Shown piece after piece: positions 34,802 through 43,664 of a stretch of 64,000 nt of DNA. The DNA lies in NCBI GenBank assembly GCA_965206015.1, contig CBDBIW010000016.1, forward strand, positions 434,001 to 498,000, given 5' to 3'. Source of the stretch: JAJCYL01 sp965206015. GTDB lineage: Bacteria; Bacteroidota; Bacteroidia; Cytophagales; Cyclobacteriaceae. A model generated the notes under the pieces. It was given only the letters and a program-made list of their open reading frames with translations. It ran no database searches and was not told the DNA's origin. A program made the position numbers and the translations under genes. The stretch's first letter is position 1; the number at the start of each line of letters is the position of its first letter.

Positions 34802-35021
34802 ATGAAAGCACTTTCTTTCAGGTCAGCATCCCGGTTTTTAACACGCCAAGAGAATACAAAAATACGTCACCAGCATGTCGTTGATACCTTCATCCGCCTC
34901 TATAAAAAAATACTCCCATGCCGATGACGGCGTAACGCTCAGTTACACTGATATCATCGGGAAGACCTCAGAAGTGACGGGCTATGCGGTCAGGGCGGTT
35001 CAGGGCATTATGAGGGGTTGA
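34802..35021 (+). pseudogene. Small frameshifted remnant
   Basis: ATG at 34802 reads RSASRFLTRQENTKIRHQHV followed by DTFIRLYKK. After an A7 run near 34907 the frame changes to YSHADDGVTLSYTDIIGKT and ends AVQGIMRG at 35021. The two halves look like one small helical, possibly DNA-binding, protein broken by a one-base change. Family unknown. Part of the degraded island 34620-35800. Confidence 0.4.
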
Positions 35022-35123
35022 AATCCTCTCCATCTTCATCCCCTATTCTTAAAAAAAAACAGGCATAATAGCTTTTATTTCATCAACTGTTATTAGCTCT
35101 TTTCCGTCAGTTCACTCACAGGT

Positions 35124-35468
35124 TTATGAGTTTTTGATTTTAGGGGTGGTTTTATAAACTTCGCTGACCCTCTTTATCTTTTTGAAATAACGCTCATTCG
35201 CATTTCCAATGCCGACCACCGACTCCTTTTTGATCTTCTTAATCACTTCGCCGATGCGGTTATCCTCCACTGGGATGGTGTGATAGTCCTGAACAAAGTG
35301 GTTTTCCGCTGGTTTGAAGCGGAGGTGGTTGTTTCTGTTGCGCTGGACACCCGTAGCCCTGAGGTCGGCCCGGTATTTGCCCAGCCACCACATGATTTGG
35401 CATACTCCTTTGCCAGCTCCCCTGGCGGCGGTTATCGGTGATTGTGCTGTTGTTGTTACTGCTGTCAT
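35124..35468 (-). CDS. Hypothetical protein in a GC-richer island
   Basis: A 114-residue basic protein (ITAARGAGKGVCQIMWWLGK, then KKIKKESVVGIGNANERYF). No recognised domain. Codon use and GC content differ from the neighbouring genes, and it follows a pseudogene (35497-35800) in the same direction with a 28-base gap, so the two were probably one operon on an acquired element. It may be expressed, but its partner is broken. Confidence 0.5.
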   Translation of the reverse strand: MTAVTTTAQSPITAARGAGKGVCQIMWWLGKYRADLRATGVQRNRNNHLRFKPAENHFVQDYHTIPVEDNRIGEVIKKIKKESVVGIGNANERYFKKIKRVSEVYKTTPKIKNS

Positions 35469-35496
35469 AATTTATCGATTTTAGTTAGTTAAATAT

Positions 35497-35800
35497 TCAA
35501 TTGACCGGAGACGGCGATTGACCCGGCGGGTAATGGTACTGTCGGGGTGAAGGACGACCCGGCGGGGGTCATACCACAGCCGGTACAACAGCCAAGTGTC
35601 CTGTCACTCAGGATGTGGCCACAGACCGAACTCCTCGAACCGGGCAAAGTTTAGTTTGTCGGTATTGATTCACACCTGCTTAAACCATACCCAATAGCCT
35701 ATGTGTGCCTTTTTCAGGAATACGTCCCGTATGGCCTGAGGTACCTCGCCAATCGAGAGATCAAGGTATTGAGTGAGATATTTTATGCCTGTCGAAATTC
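35497..35800 (-). pseudogene. Unrecognised gene with two nonsense codons
   Basis: The minus-strand frame reads KYLTQYLDLSIGEVPQAIRD, AHIGYWVWFKQV-stop-INTDKLNFARFEEF, then PHPE-stop-QDTWLLYRLWYD and ends ITRRVNRRLRSIEYLTN. Both stops are TGA, which can arise by one change from CGA (Arg) and TGG (Trp). The rest of the frame is clean, so decay is recent. Rich in Trp and Arg; no family recognised. Its upstream end fuses directly into the bioA pseudogene end, marking the insertion boundary at about 35795. Confidence 0.6.
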
Positions 35801-36660
35801 ATATCTCTTCAAGAAACGTTGAAATCTGATGATATATAAAGTCAAGTTCATCGTCTTGAATGATATAGGGAGGCAAGATGTAAATGACGTTGCCCAGAGG
35901 ACGGAGTAAGGTGTTTCTCTCAAGAAAATAAGGGTATATCTTTTTTCTAGTCTGGCTGAAATATGAATGCTCTTCAGAGTGAATTTCAAGAGCACATATT
36001 GTTCCCAAATTTCTTGCATCAGAGAGTTTGTCATGGTCTTTAATAGTAGAAATGAAGGACTCATGCTTATTTGATATTCTTTGAATATTTTCCTGACATT
36101 GAATTGTCTGCAACAATCCAAAACTGGCATTAGCTGCTGCGCAGATAATAGGATTGGCGGTATACGAATGGCCGTGAAAAAAAGTTTTGCTAAAATCCTC
36201 TGTATTGAAGGTCTCTTCAATTTGCCCTGAACAAGTTGTTACACCCAAAGTCAAAAATCCATCAGTTATTCCCTTGGATAAGCAAAAAATATCAGGTTGG
36301 TTATTTAAGTAATTTGATGCAAAAGTTTTCCCTGTTCGCCCAAAACCAGTCATCATCTCATCAGCAATGCAAATGACTTGATTCTTTTTGGCCAAGGACA
36401 CTAGCTGGTCTAATAATGCTGAGGAATAGATTCTCATCCCACCTGTTCCTTGAACCAGCGGTTTGAATATAAAAGCTGCGATTTCTCCTTCAATTACTAA
36501 TTGTTCAAATTGATTTAGGATTTCATCCTCATTGCTTTGGGTTGGGAAAGGGATGAAATTGACATCTTGCAGATTTGATCGGAATAGGGTTGGGACCCCC
36601 GATAAGAGGGGTAAATGGATGCCAGATATTTTTCGAGTCTTTAATAATAAGATCACTCAT
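35799..36660 (-). pseudogene. bioA: bioA pseudogene (DAPA aminotransferase) with internal deletion
   Basis: The ATG at 36660 opens SDLIIKDSKNIWHPFTPL, the true BioA N-terminus. The sequence then jumps, with a frame change, to RSNLQDVNFIPFPTQSNED, which in intact BioA lies over 100 residues further on. The rest is good: FIFKPLVQGTGGMRIYS, IADEMMTGFGRTGK and CLSKGITDG with the PLP lysine, to the end at 35799. So roughly 120-130 residues of the PLP fold are deleted and the protein cannot work. It follows the bioF pseudogene in a former biotin operon. Confidence 0.85.
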
Positions 36661-36713
36661 TGAGTTTGTTCCTCAGTTGAAGCGCAAACTTAAAGATCAA
36701 GTCTTTATTTATT

Positions 36714-37831
36714 TCAGGCATTGGTCTTATGGTCATTCGTGATTTCTTTTTCACTATTAAATGAATGAAGACTTATTCGGAGTCTTTCTTCTCCAGGTTT
36801 TACCGTTGGTGATAAAATCGGTCTCACGTCGAATCCGTCTTCGTTCAAACGTTGTGCTACTAATTTTACTTTATCATTTCCGGGGATGATTATAGGCTGA
36901 ATTGCTGTTGAGCTTGGTTCACAATTGAAGTGGCTCTTTACCAGGTTTTTGTATAGACTAATTTTTGATTCCAAATCTTGCCTTAGTTTATGGCTAGCTT
37001 CAATAAAACTAAACGCTTCATCAATGGCTAGTATGCTTTGCAGAGGCAGGGCTGTTGTATAAATAAAGGGCTTGCCAAAATTGACAAGGAAATCCATAAG
37101 CGTTTTGGATCCCGCAATACAAGCACCATGAACGCCAACTGCTTTTCCGAAAGTATATGCCCTGGCAAAAATTTCGGACTCTAATCCTTTTTCACAAAGC
37201 CATCCATTCCCATTATTCCCCAAACAGCCAGTACTGTGGGCTTCATCAACAATGATATTTGCACCATACTTGTTTGACAGGGTAATGATCTTCTCAATTG
37301 GTGAAAATCTCCATCCATCGAAAAAACGGATTCTGTAATAATGAATATGTTTCCGGAGGCATGTTTTAACTTTTCTTCCAAATCTTCACAATGATTGTGT
37401 CTGAATTTGAAGCTGGTGGCTTTACTGAATCAGGCATCTTCCTTTAAACATACGTGAGCGAGCTAATCATAGATTATAGTATCTCCTTTGTTAGCGATTG
37501 AGGAAATAAGTGAAAGATTCGCATTATATCCCGAATTAAAAATCAGCACTGCCTCTACATTAAAAATTGAGGCTAACCTTTGTTCAAGTTGTTCAATCAA
37601 AATATGATTCCCGGCTAATAGTATAGAACCTCCGCTGCCATTTGTTCGAATCTTGTCCTTAGAAATTCTTTGGTTTATTTTTTCAAAAAGCTCCTTACTT
37701 CTTGCCAATCCGAGATAATCATTTGATACAAAGTCATAAGTGGACAGATTAGTTTGAAGAGTTCTAAGATTACCAGTAGAGCTTCTTTCCTCAAGTTTTT
37801 GCTTAAGAATCGTTTCAATTTTGAAAATCAC
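36714..37831 (-). pseudogene. bioF: bioF pseudogene (8-amino-7-oxononanoate synthase)
   Basis: Pieces of BioF occur in order in different frames: YDFVSNDYLGLARS and FNSGYNANLSLIS (37463-37831), ATSFKFRHNHCEDLEEKLKH and SVFSMDGDF (about 37300-37410), then AHSTGCLGNNGNGWL and YTFGKAVGVHGACIAGSKTL and LPLQSILA (36714-37223). Two nonsense codons (about 37440-37470) and at least two frameshifts are needed. The normal protein makes a biotin precursor from pimeloyl thioester and alanine. The GTG start overlaps the stop of the DUF2480 gene, so it was translated with it. Confidence 0.88.
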
Positions 37832-38340
37832 TTGATCCTAAGTTGTTTGTAAATGGGTACGGTGCTGCAAGGTTCGCCAAACATGAGTGTCGAGACAACC
37901 GGAGTGAGCTTTTTGGTAACCTCTACATAGGCTGCGGCTGTAATGGGTAAATCGCCACAACCTTTTACCACTACCTTAGCATTTCTGAAATCTTCCGGAT
38001 TGATCTTTTGAATAGCAGTACTCATTAGATGGTCATTCAGTGTCTGAAGGTCGCCGAAGACTATTTCACCGGCAAATGGTTCAAGTTTTGACGCAATGAG
38101 CATAAATGCCCAGGTTGGAATTATAGCATCATTTGAACATGTGACTGCAACAAATTTGTTTTCATATTTTGCCCAATCGTGGTCCTTGATGGATGCTCTA
38201 AAATCTTTCTCTTTGAGGATGAGCCCTTGAAAAAGATGGTTTCTTAAATCGTATAAAAATCTTTCACCCTTTGGATAATGATCTTCGAGATTAAGAGATA
38301 TAAGTTTACTGCTGGCTACCCTATTAATGATTCCTTCCAT
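37828..38340 (-). CDS. DUF2480 family protein
   Basis: A 170-residue cytoplasmic protein of the Bacteroidota-specific DUF2480 family, recognised by the N-terminus EGIINRVASSKLISLNLEDH, the middle FVAVTCSNDAIIPTWAFMLI and the end FGEPCSTVPIYK. Function unknown, but it is highly conserved in the phylum. It lies 15 bases downstream of tsaB and overlaps the dead bioF start by GTGA, so it is part of the same transcript. Confidence 0.88.
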   Translation of the reverse strand: MEGIINRVASSKLISLNLEDHYPKGERFLYDLRNHLFQGLILKEKDFRASIKDHDWAKYENKFVAVTCSNDAIIPTWAFMLIASKLEPFAGEIVFGDLQTLNDHLMSTAIQKINPEDFRNAKVVVKGCGDLPITAAAYVEVTKKLTPVVSTLMFGEPCSTVPIYKQLRIK

Positions 38341-38355
38341 TGTAGTGATATTACT

Positions 38356-39039
38356 TCAAATGAGTTGCTTAGGTTTTCCTGCCTTGAAAGCTTTCAGATA
38401 AAATGGCTCGAACGAAGCCAGGTCCACGAAATCATTTTGCTGGAATTTTAACCAGGCCAGATCTCCGATTTTTTTAGCTGATGGATGGACGTCATCCAAA
38501 AATATAGCTTGCCTGGAATTTATAACTGCCTTACACTTCGTGCTTCCGTCACCAAAAAATATCATTGAATTATCAGATAACAGGTTCTGGAATGATTCTT
38601 TATTAATAATCTTTGGCTCAACATTTTGTAATATTTGGAGCTCATTATCAGCCACTAGGCAATAAACTTCCATCCTTCTGGCATCAAGCATAGGACATAA
38701 AAGGGACTGATTGATATTATTCTTCCTTACACTATGTGCCATTGATAATAAGGTATTAACCGCTATAAGTGGAATATCAAGTCCGAAACATAATCCTTTG
38801 GCCGTAGAAGTGCCGATCCTTAGACCAGTATAAGAACCTGGTCCTTCAGAAATAGCCACTGTGGATAAATCTGACATTTTGATTCTACAATGGGTAATTG
38901 TTTCCTCAATCAATGGTGCCAGGATAGATGAATGAGATTTTTCTAAAAAGTACTGTGAAAATGAAATTATAACCCCGTCAGAATGGAGGGCAACGGAGCA
39001 GACCTTAGTGGAAGTTTCAATACTTAATATAAATGGCAT
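38356..39039 (-). CDS. tsaB: tRNA threonylcarbamoyladenosine biosynthesis protein TsaB
   Basis: A 227-residue member of the ASKHA/TsaB family that scaffolds the TsaD-TsaE-TsaB complex making t6A37 in tRNA. Visible hallmarks: ILSIETSTKVCSVAL at the N-terminus, VAISEGPGSYTGLRIGTSTA near residues 61-80, and LCPMLDARRMEVY near 113-125. The start ATG and length are standard. Located between ctpA and DUF2480 on the same strand. Confidence 0.95.
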   Translation of the reverse strand: MPFILSIETSTKVCSVALHSDGVIISFSQYFLEKSHSSILAPLIEETITHCRIKMSDLSTVAISEGPGSYTGLRIGTSTAKGLCFGLDIPLIAVNTLLSMAHSVRKNNINQSLLCPMLDARRMEVYCLVADNELQILQNVEPKIINKESFQNLLSDNSMIFFGDGSTKCKAVINSRQAIFLDDVHPSAKKIGDLAWLKFQQNDFVDLASFEPFYLKAFKAGKPKQLI

Positions 39040-39091
39040 TTAACTTGGGCAGGATGGTAAAAATAATCTTGATTGATTGATTAATTAATAG

Positions 39092-40750
39092 TTACTGAGC
39101 CTTGAGTAACCTTTGATACTCATTAGGGTTGTTTAAAATTTCTATTGCAGCCAGAATATCCTGATCATCATCAAATGCTGCCTCAATCATACCTGATTCA
39201 AAATAATACCTGCTAACGATCTCTTCTTCAAGGATGTAGCTGATTTCGTCTTTAAAACGTTTCAAGTCGTCCTTCTTATTGACTTCTGCTGCACTTTTTA
39301 AGGAAGCAATTGCATCCTCAATATCCTGGTAGTACCTCTCATCTTTCGCAGTTTTCTCGAGTTTTTCAATATTCCGTTCTACCTGTGTAACATAGCTCAT
39401 GTCCTTCTCGGAAAGCCAATTAGTAAAATCGTTGTAATCTTCATCGTTTATAGAGAATTCCTTTGCATTAGCTAATGTCGGGTTTTCAAAATGGTATTTA
39501 GTTGCATAATCGAAAATGAAGTTTCTGGTAATTAATGCCATGGTGATTGATGCATAATTGCGTTCATCCACTAAAATATCCGGATTCACTCCACCGCCGT
39601 CATAGACAGTTCTACCACTTCTCGTTTTGAAAGCAACTTTTAAGGAATCGGGCATTTTACCCACACTGCCGTCGTCATTTCGATTGCTGTAGTCAATTGC
39701 CTGAATACAGCGGCCACTGGGTATGTAATACTTCGCAGTTGTAATCTTTAATTGAGAATTGTAAGATAAAGGTCTTGTGGCCTGTACAAGGCCTTTTCCA
39801 TATGTTTTTCGGCCCACCAGAACTCCTCGATCATAATCCTGCATTGCACCAGAGACAATTTCAGCAGCTGAAGCACTTCCACTATTAGTAAGAACGACTA
39901 ATGGAATCTCTGTATCTACAGGTTCTGAAGGAGTTGTATAGGTCTTATTCCAGCTAGTAACTTTTCCCCTGGTACTTACGATTTCTGCGCCTTTGGGAAC
40001 AAATGCATTAGATACATTTACGGCTTCATCCAACAGACCACCAGGATTTCCTCTTAAATCAAGGATAATTTTGGCTGCGCCCTTTCCTTTAAGTTTTACA
40101 ACAGCATCCTTAACTTCCTTTCCAGCATTAGTTGTAAAATCTGTAAGCTTAATAAAACCAATCTCTTCATTGATCATTCCAAAATATGGAACATTGTTTA
40201 TAGTGATCTTCTCTCTTTTCAGGTTTAAATCGAATGGTTCATCAATGCCGTACCGCTCAACAGTTATGTTGATAGTAGTTTTGGATTGACCTTTGAGCAA
40301 TTGACTGATCTCATTGGTTTCCATGTCAGTAATTTCAATACCATCAATTTTCAGAATTTTGTCTCCAATCTGTAGGCCTGCCATGTGGGCTGGATAACCT
40401 TCATAAGGCATAATGACAGTATTGTACCCGTTTCTTTTTCCTACCAAAGCACCAATACCACCATATTGTCCGGTAGTCATTGTACGATAGTTTTCTATGT
40501 CATCCTCCGGTATATAATCGGTATAGGGATCCAGCGAATTAAGCATTGCATTGATGCCTGTTTTCATAAGGTCATTGGGATTGATTTCGTCTACATAAAA
40601 CGCATTTACCTCTTTAAATAGAGTTGCGAAAATGTCCAGGTTCTTTGCAATTTGGAAATATTTATCTCCGACGGTATCAAATGCAACTAATCCAAAAACG
40701 GTGAAAACCAATACCCCTCCAACCAACAAACGTTTTGCAAGCTTACTCAT
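39092..40750 (-). CDS. ctpA: Carboxyl-terminal processing protease (S41 family)
   Basis: A 552-residue exported or membrane-anchored serine protease. It has an N-terminal hydrophobic anchor (LLVGGVLVFTVFGLVAF), a PDZ domain (about residues 90-180; YEGYPAHMAGLQIGDKILKI), and an S41 core with the catalytic dyad S294 (NSGSASAAEIVSG) and K319 (RKTYGKGLVQ). The C-terminal 150 residues are helical. It trims or degrades envelope proteins. The start is 4 bases after the rnpA stop, so rpmH-rnpA-ctpA form an operon, an order seen in other Bacteroidota. Confidence 0.95.
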   Translation of the reverse strand: MSKLAKRLLVGGVLVFTVFGLVAFDTVGDKYFQIAKNLDIFATLFKEVNAFYVDEINPNDLMKTGINAMLNSLDPYTDYIPEDDIENYRTMTTGQYGGIGALVGKRNGYNTVIMPYEGYPAHMAGLQIGDKILKIDGIEITDMETNEISQLLKGQSKTTINITVERYGIDEPFDLNLKREKITINNVPYFGMINEEIGFIKLTDFTTNAGKEVKDAVVKLKGKGAAKIILDLRGNPGGLLDEAVNVSNAFVPKGAEIVSTRGKVTSWNKTYTTPSEPVDTEIPLVVLTNSGSASAAEIVSGAMQDYDRGVLVGRKTYGKGLVQATRPLSYNSQLKITTAKYYIPSGRCIQAIDYSNRNDDGSVGKMPDSLKVAFKTRSGRTVYDGGGVNPDILVDERNYASITMALITRNFIFDYATKYHFENPTLANAKEFSINDEDYNDFTNWLSEKDMSYVTQVERNIEKLEKTAKDERYYQDIEDAIASLKSAAEVNKKDDLKRFKDEISYILEEEIVSRYYFESGMIEAAFDDDQDILAAIEILNNPNEYQRLLKAQ

Positions 40751-40753
40751 AGT

Positions 40754-41164
40754 CTAATCTGTTTTAGAATACTCTGATTTTAAACGTTGCAAGGATTGTT
40801 TTAGTTTGGAATCAATCAATTCAAAAGGATGAATTTCCTTGCCTACATAAATATAACCAATCAGTAGATGAGCATCAGAATCTGTTCCTTCATCTAATTG
40901 GTATTTGTTCAATCTATAAGTTTCTCTAATCATCCGTTTGATCAAATTGCGATCGACCGCTCTTTTGAATTTTTTGGATGACACAGTGATTAAAACCTGA
41001 TTTTCTGGAATAGAATCATTCTTGTCTTCCAGATGAAGCACTTTAAATGGGTAAAGGAAGAAGGACTTCCCTTTACTGAAAAGCCTGTCAATCAGTATCT
41101 TGCTGTGAAGTCTTTCTGATTTCGAAAATTTGAAACTTCGGGCAGATGGTGCCTCGCTTTTCAC
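40754..41164 (-). CDS. rnpA: Ribonuclease P protein component
   Basis: Protein subunit of RNase P, which trims tRNA 5' ends. The conserved block KFKRAVDRNLIKRMIRETYR and FKFSKSERLHSKILIDRLFS are diagnostic. The open frame reaches an ATG at 41254, but that would overlap most of rpmH. The GTG at 41164 lies 22 bases after the rpmH stop and gives a normal N-terminus (VKSEAPSARSFKFSKSERL), so I chose it; the resulting protein is 136 residues. Confidence 0.93.
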   Translation of the reverse strand: MKSEAPSARSFKFSKSERLHSKILIDRLFSKGKSFFLYPFKVLHLEDKNDSIPENQVLITVSSKKFKRAVDRNLIKRMIRETYRLNKYQLDEGTDSDAHLLIGYIYVGKEIHPFELIDSKLKQSLQRLKSEYSKTD

Positions 41165-41186
41165 TATGCCATGCCTGGTTACGGCA

Positions 41187-41345
41187 TTAAGCTTTATGCT
41201 TTCTTTCGTCTGAGACTGACAATTTCTTTCTTCCTTTGGCTCTTCTCCTTGCAATTACTTCCCTTCCGCCAGGAGTTTCAGTTCTTGAACGGTACCCGTG
41301 TTTATTTTTTCTTTTCCTCGTTGAAGGTTGAAATGTTCTTTTCAT
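41187..41345 (-). CDS. rpmH: 50S ribosomal protein L34
   Basis: A 52-residue very basic protein: it begins [20 protein letters not shown] and continues [20 protein letters not shown], the universal L34 sequence. It is immediately followed by rnpA, the universal partner. The gene is short and easily missed. A good promoter lies 43 bases upstream (41388-41418). Confidence 0.97.
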   Translation of the reverse strand: MKRTFQPSTRKRKNKHGYRSRTETPGGREVIARRRAKGRKKLSVSDERKHKA

Positions 41346-41387
41346 CTTTAAGAAATATACTTAATGCTAATCCCAAATTAAGGGATG

Positions 41388-41418
41388 CAAATGTAGATAG
41401 GATTTGTTTTTATAGCAA
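41388..41418 (-). promoter_or_regulatory. Promoter of rpmH-rnpA-ctpA
   Basis: On the minus strand, TTG (41418-41416) and TACATTTG (41395-41388), 20 bases apart, match the Bacteroidota -33/-7 elements. The rpmH ATG is 42 bases further down. Confidence 0.6.
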
Positions 41419-41536
41419 GCCCGTCTGTGCACTTAATAGTAATTATTCTTTTAGTTCGATTACAACTGATAGTTTTTGAATAGGATCTTGTTCATGTGGT
41501 GCAATATTGATTATTTGCTCATCGGAAAATACTGTT

Positions 41537-42697
41537 ATGCCAAAAGTTTTAGTAATTGATGATGAAAAGAGTATCCGGTCAACCCTAAGGGAAATACTGG
41601 AGTACGAAAAATTCGAGGTTGAGGAAGCGAAAGATGGTGAGCAGGGTTTTGAAATGTTAAAAATGGGCAAATTTGATATTGCTCTCTGTGATATTCAAAT
41701 GCCAAAATTGACAGGCATAGAATTGCTCCAAAAAGTCATGGAAGAAGGTATTGATTGTCAATTCATAATGATTTCTGCTCATGGGACCATTGATACAGCA
41801 GTGGAGGCTACTAAGATTGGTGCTTTTGACTTCATTCAGAAACCACCTGATTTAAATAGACTTTTGTTAGCCTTGAGAAATGCGCTTGATAAGTCCAGTT
41901 TAGTTACGGAGACTAAAGTTCTCAAAAAGAAGATTTCGAAGACGTTTGATATAGTTGGTGACTCAAAGGAAATTAATGAAGTAAAAGAAGCAATTGCAAA
42001 AGTGGCTCCTACAGAGGCCAGGGTTTTAATCACTGGACCAAACGGTAGCGGGAAAGAATTGGTTGCACGATGGGTTCATGTGCAAAGTGAAAGGTCCGAC
42101 TCAGCACTTGTTGAAGTAAACTGTGCGGCAATACCCTCCGAATTGATTGAAAGCGAGCTTTTTGGTCATGAAAAGGGCTCCTTTACTTCTGCTCATAAAC
42201 AAAGGATTGGAAAATTTGAGCAGGCAAGTGGAGGTACGCTCTTCATGGACGAAATTGGTGATATGAGTCTGGCTGCCCAGGCTAAAGTCCTAAGAGTCTT
42301 ACAAGAAAGTAAGATAACGCGAGTAGGTGGCGATAAGGAGATTAGCGTAGATGTAAGAGTGGTTGCAGCTACAAATAAGGACCTGCGACAAATGATAAAG
42401 GATGGGACGTTTCGAGAAGATTTTTATCATCGACTAAGTGTAATTGTGATTCAAGTACCTGCATTGAAAGACCGCAGTAGTGACATTCCTCTTTTGGTCG
42501 ATAAATTTCTGTCTGATATTGCCGAAGAATATGGCACTACCAAAAAATCAATTTCCAAGTCTGCATTAGCTTTTCTGCAGAAATTAGAGTGGTCTGGCAA
42601 TATCAGGGAATTAAGAAATGTGATCGAACGATTGATAATTATGAGTGGAAATGAAATATCGGAAGATGATGTTAAGAAATATGCTGACCCGGGCTGA
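41537..42697 (+). CDS. NtrC-like response regulator without DNA-binding domain
   Basis: A 386-residue protein: receiver domain (residues 1-120; acidic pair D8-D9, phosphorylation site D52 in LCDIQMPK) and a sigma-54-type AAA+ domain (Walker A GPNGSGKE, Walker B GGTLFMDEIGD, sensor WSGNIRELRNVIERL). The loop that normally reads GAFTGA and touches sigma-54 reads GSFTSA. The protein stops shortly after the AAA+ domain with no Fis-type helix-turn-helix. The ATG at 41537 fits the receiver start; the upstream ATG at 41507 adds 10 residues. It is conserved in Cytophagales-type bacteria, to my recollection; its target is unknown. Confidence 0.88.
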   Translation: MPKVLVIDDEKSIRSTLREILEYEKFEVEEAKDGEQGFEMLKMGKFDIALCDIQMPKLTGIELLQKVMEEGIDCQFIMISAHGTIDTAVEATKIGAFDFIQKPPDLNRLLLALRNALDKSSLVTETKVLKKKISKTFDIVGDSKEINEVKEAIAKVAPTEARVLITGPNGSGKELVARWVHVQSERSDSALVEVNCAAIPSELIESELFGHEKGSFTSAHKQRIGKFEQASGGTLFMDEIGDMSLAAQAKVLRVLQESKITRVGGDKEISVDVRVVAATNKDLRQMIKDGTFREDFYHRLSVIVIQVPALKDRSSDIPLLVDKFLSDIAEEYGTTKKSISKSALAFLQKLEWSGNIRELRNVIERLIIMSGNEISEDDVKKYADPG

Positions 42698-42702
42698 TTA
42701 GC

Positions 42703-43569
42703 CTATCGAAGACTAATCTGAATCAGAAAAAAGGCGTTCAAACATATTGAGGAAATTAAATTTAACTTCATGGTTGAAGAATAGTCTGCCGCCGTCGAAT
42801 CCTTCCTAACCTTTAAATACCAGGTAATGAAAAATATCAACGACGGAGCAAGTAGTAACTGGAACAGAAGTAAGTTTTTAAGTTCCAATTGAGTCAGGAA
42901 ATAGTAGACAAAACCTAGCATTGCTAATAAGAACATTGCTGCTGTAAAATGAAAAGTGCCCAATAATCCCATCATTCTACTTAAAGTTAAATCTCCTCTG
43001 TCCCCGTCTTCTGCGTGTTGGTAAATCTGAGTCATAGGGTAAGAACCCCCTAGCAGGACTGAACTTAAGATTGCAGGTATTTGTATTTCATATCTCAGGA
43101 CATCCAAAAATTGAACTCCATTAATTCCGAGATAACAGGTTATAAATGTAAAATACCCTTGAAAAAAAAATATAGTTAGCCAGCCACTGACGGGATACTT
43201 TTTTAAACGAATGCCAGGATGGCTGTATGCTTTCGATGCCAGCCCATATACAAAAATTAGAATAGTAAACATTGGCCCAATAAAAAATAAACTCAGACCA
43301 AGTGCGATGGCATCTAAAACTATAGATATATAGTACAATTCAAATGTGACCTTGGGAGGTGCTTTTAGGCCGCCGATACTACCCTCATCTTTGTCAAAAT
43401 AAGAATTGTAGCCATTACTAGCCGGGTAAAGCAATAGATGCAGCACTAAACCAGTGATTATGACGGTGGATAAATTGGGGTTCTCACTAATACTAAGGGC
43501 AAAGAGATAGACCGGCAATAAAAAGAACGAAAAAGGAAATCTTAAATGAAGAAGAGTGGATCGTTGCAT
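42703..43569 (-). CDS. UbiA-family prenyltransferase
   Basis: A 288-residue membrane protein with about 8-9 helices. The first prenyl-diphosphate site is the Asn/Asp motif NGYNSYFDKDEGSI (residues about 51-64); the second acidic site DGDRGDLTLSRMMG lies near residue 183. UbiA enzymes attach prenyl chains to aromatic acceptors. It is divergent from a type III polyketide synthase 95 bases away, which suggests the acceptor is a polyketide-derived aromatic ring. A -7 element (TAGGTTTG, 43588-43581 on the minus strand) precedes it. Confidence 0.88.
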   Translation of the reverse strand: MQRSTLLHLRFPFSFFLLPVYLFALSISENPNLSTVIITGLVLHLLLYPASNGYNSYFDKDEGSIGGLKAPPKVTFELYYISIVLDAIALGLSLFFIGPMFTILIFVYGLASKAYSHPGIRLKKYPVSGWLTIFFFQGYFTFITCYLGINGVQFLDVLRYEIQIPAILSSVLLGGSYPMTQIYQHAEDGDRGDLTLSRMMGLLGTFHFTAAMFLLAMLGFVYYFLTQLELKNLLLFQLLLAPSLIFFITWYLKVRKDSTAADYSSTMKLNLISSICLNAFFLIQISLR

Positions 43570-43580
43570 GTACTATGGAG

Positions 43581-43588
43581 CAAACCTA
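43581..43588 (-). promoter_or_regulatory. -7 element of the UbiA gene
   Basis: Minus-strand TAGGTTTG matches TAnnTTTG, 11 bases before the start codon. No good -33 element is visible at standard distance. Confidence 0.4.
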
Positions 43589-43664
43589 AGCGAAATTATT
43601 TTTTTTAATTGTTATTCCACTCATGACGAGCAGATTGGAGTAACTTTAAAGCTCTAAATTTTAG

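Noticed and set aside
35783..36220. 145-residue minus-strand open frame beside bioA
   Set aside because: It is another-frame reading of the bioA pseudogene; the BioA motifs are in the other frame.
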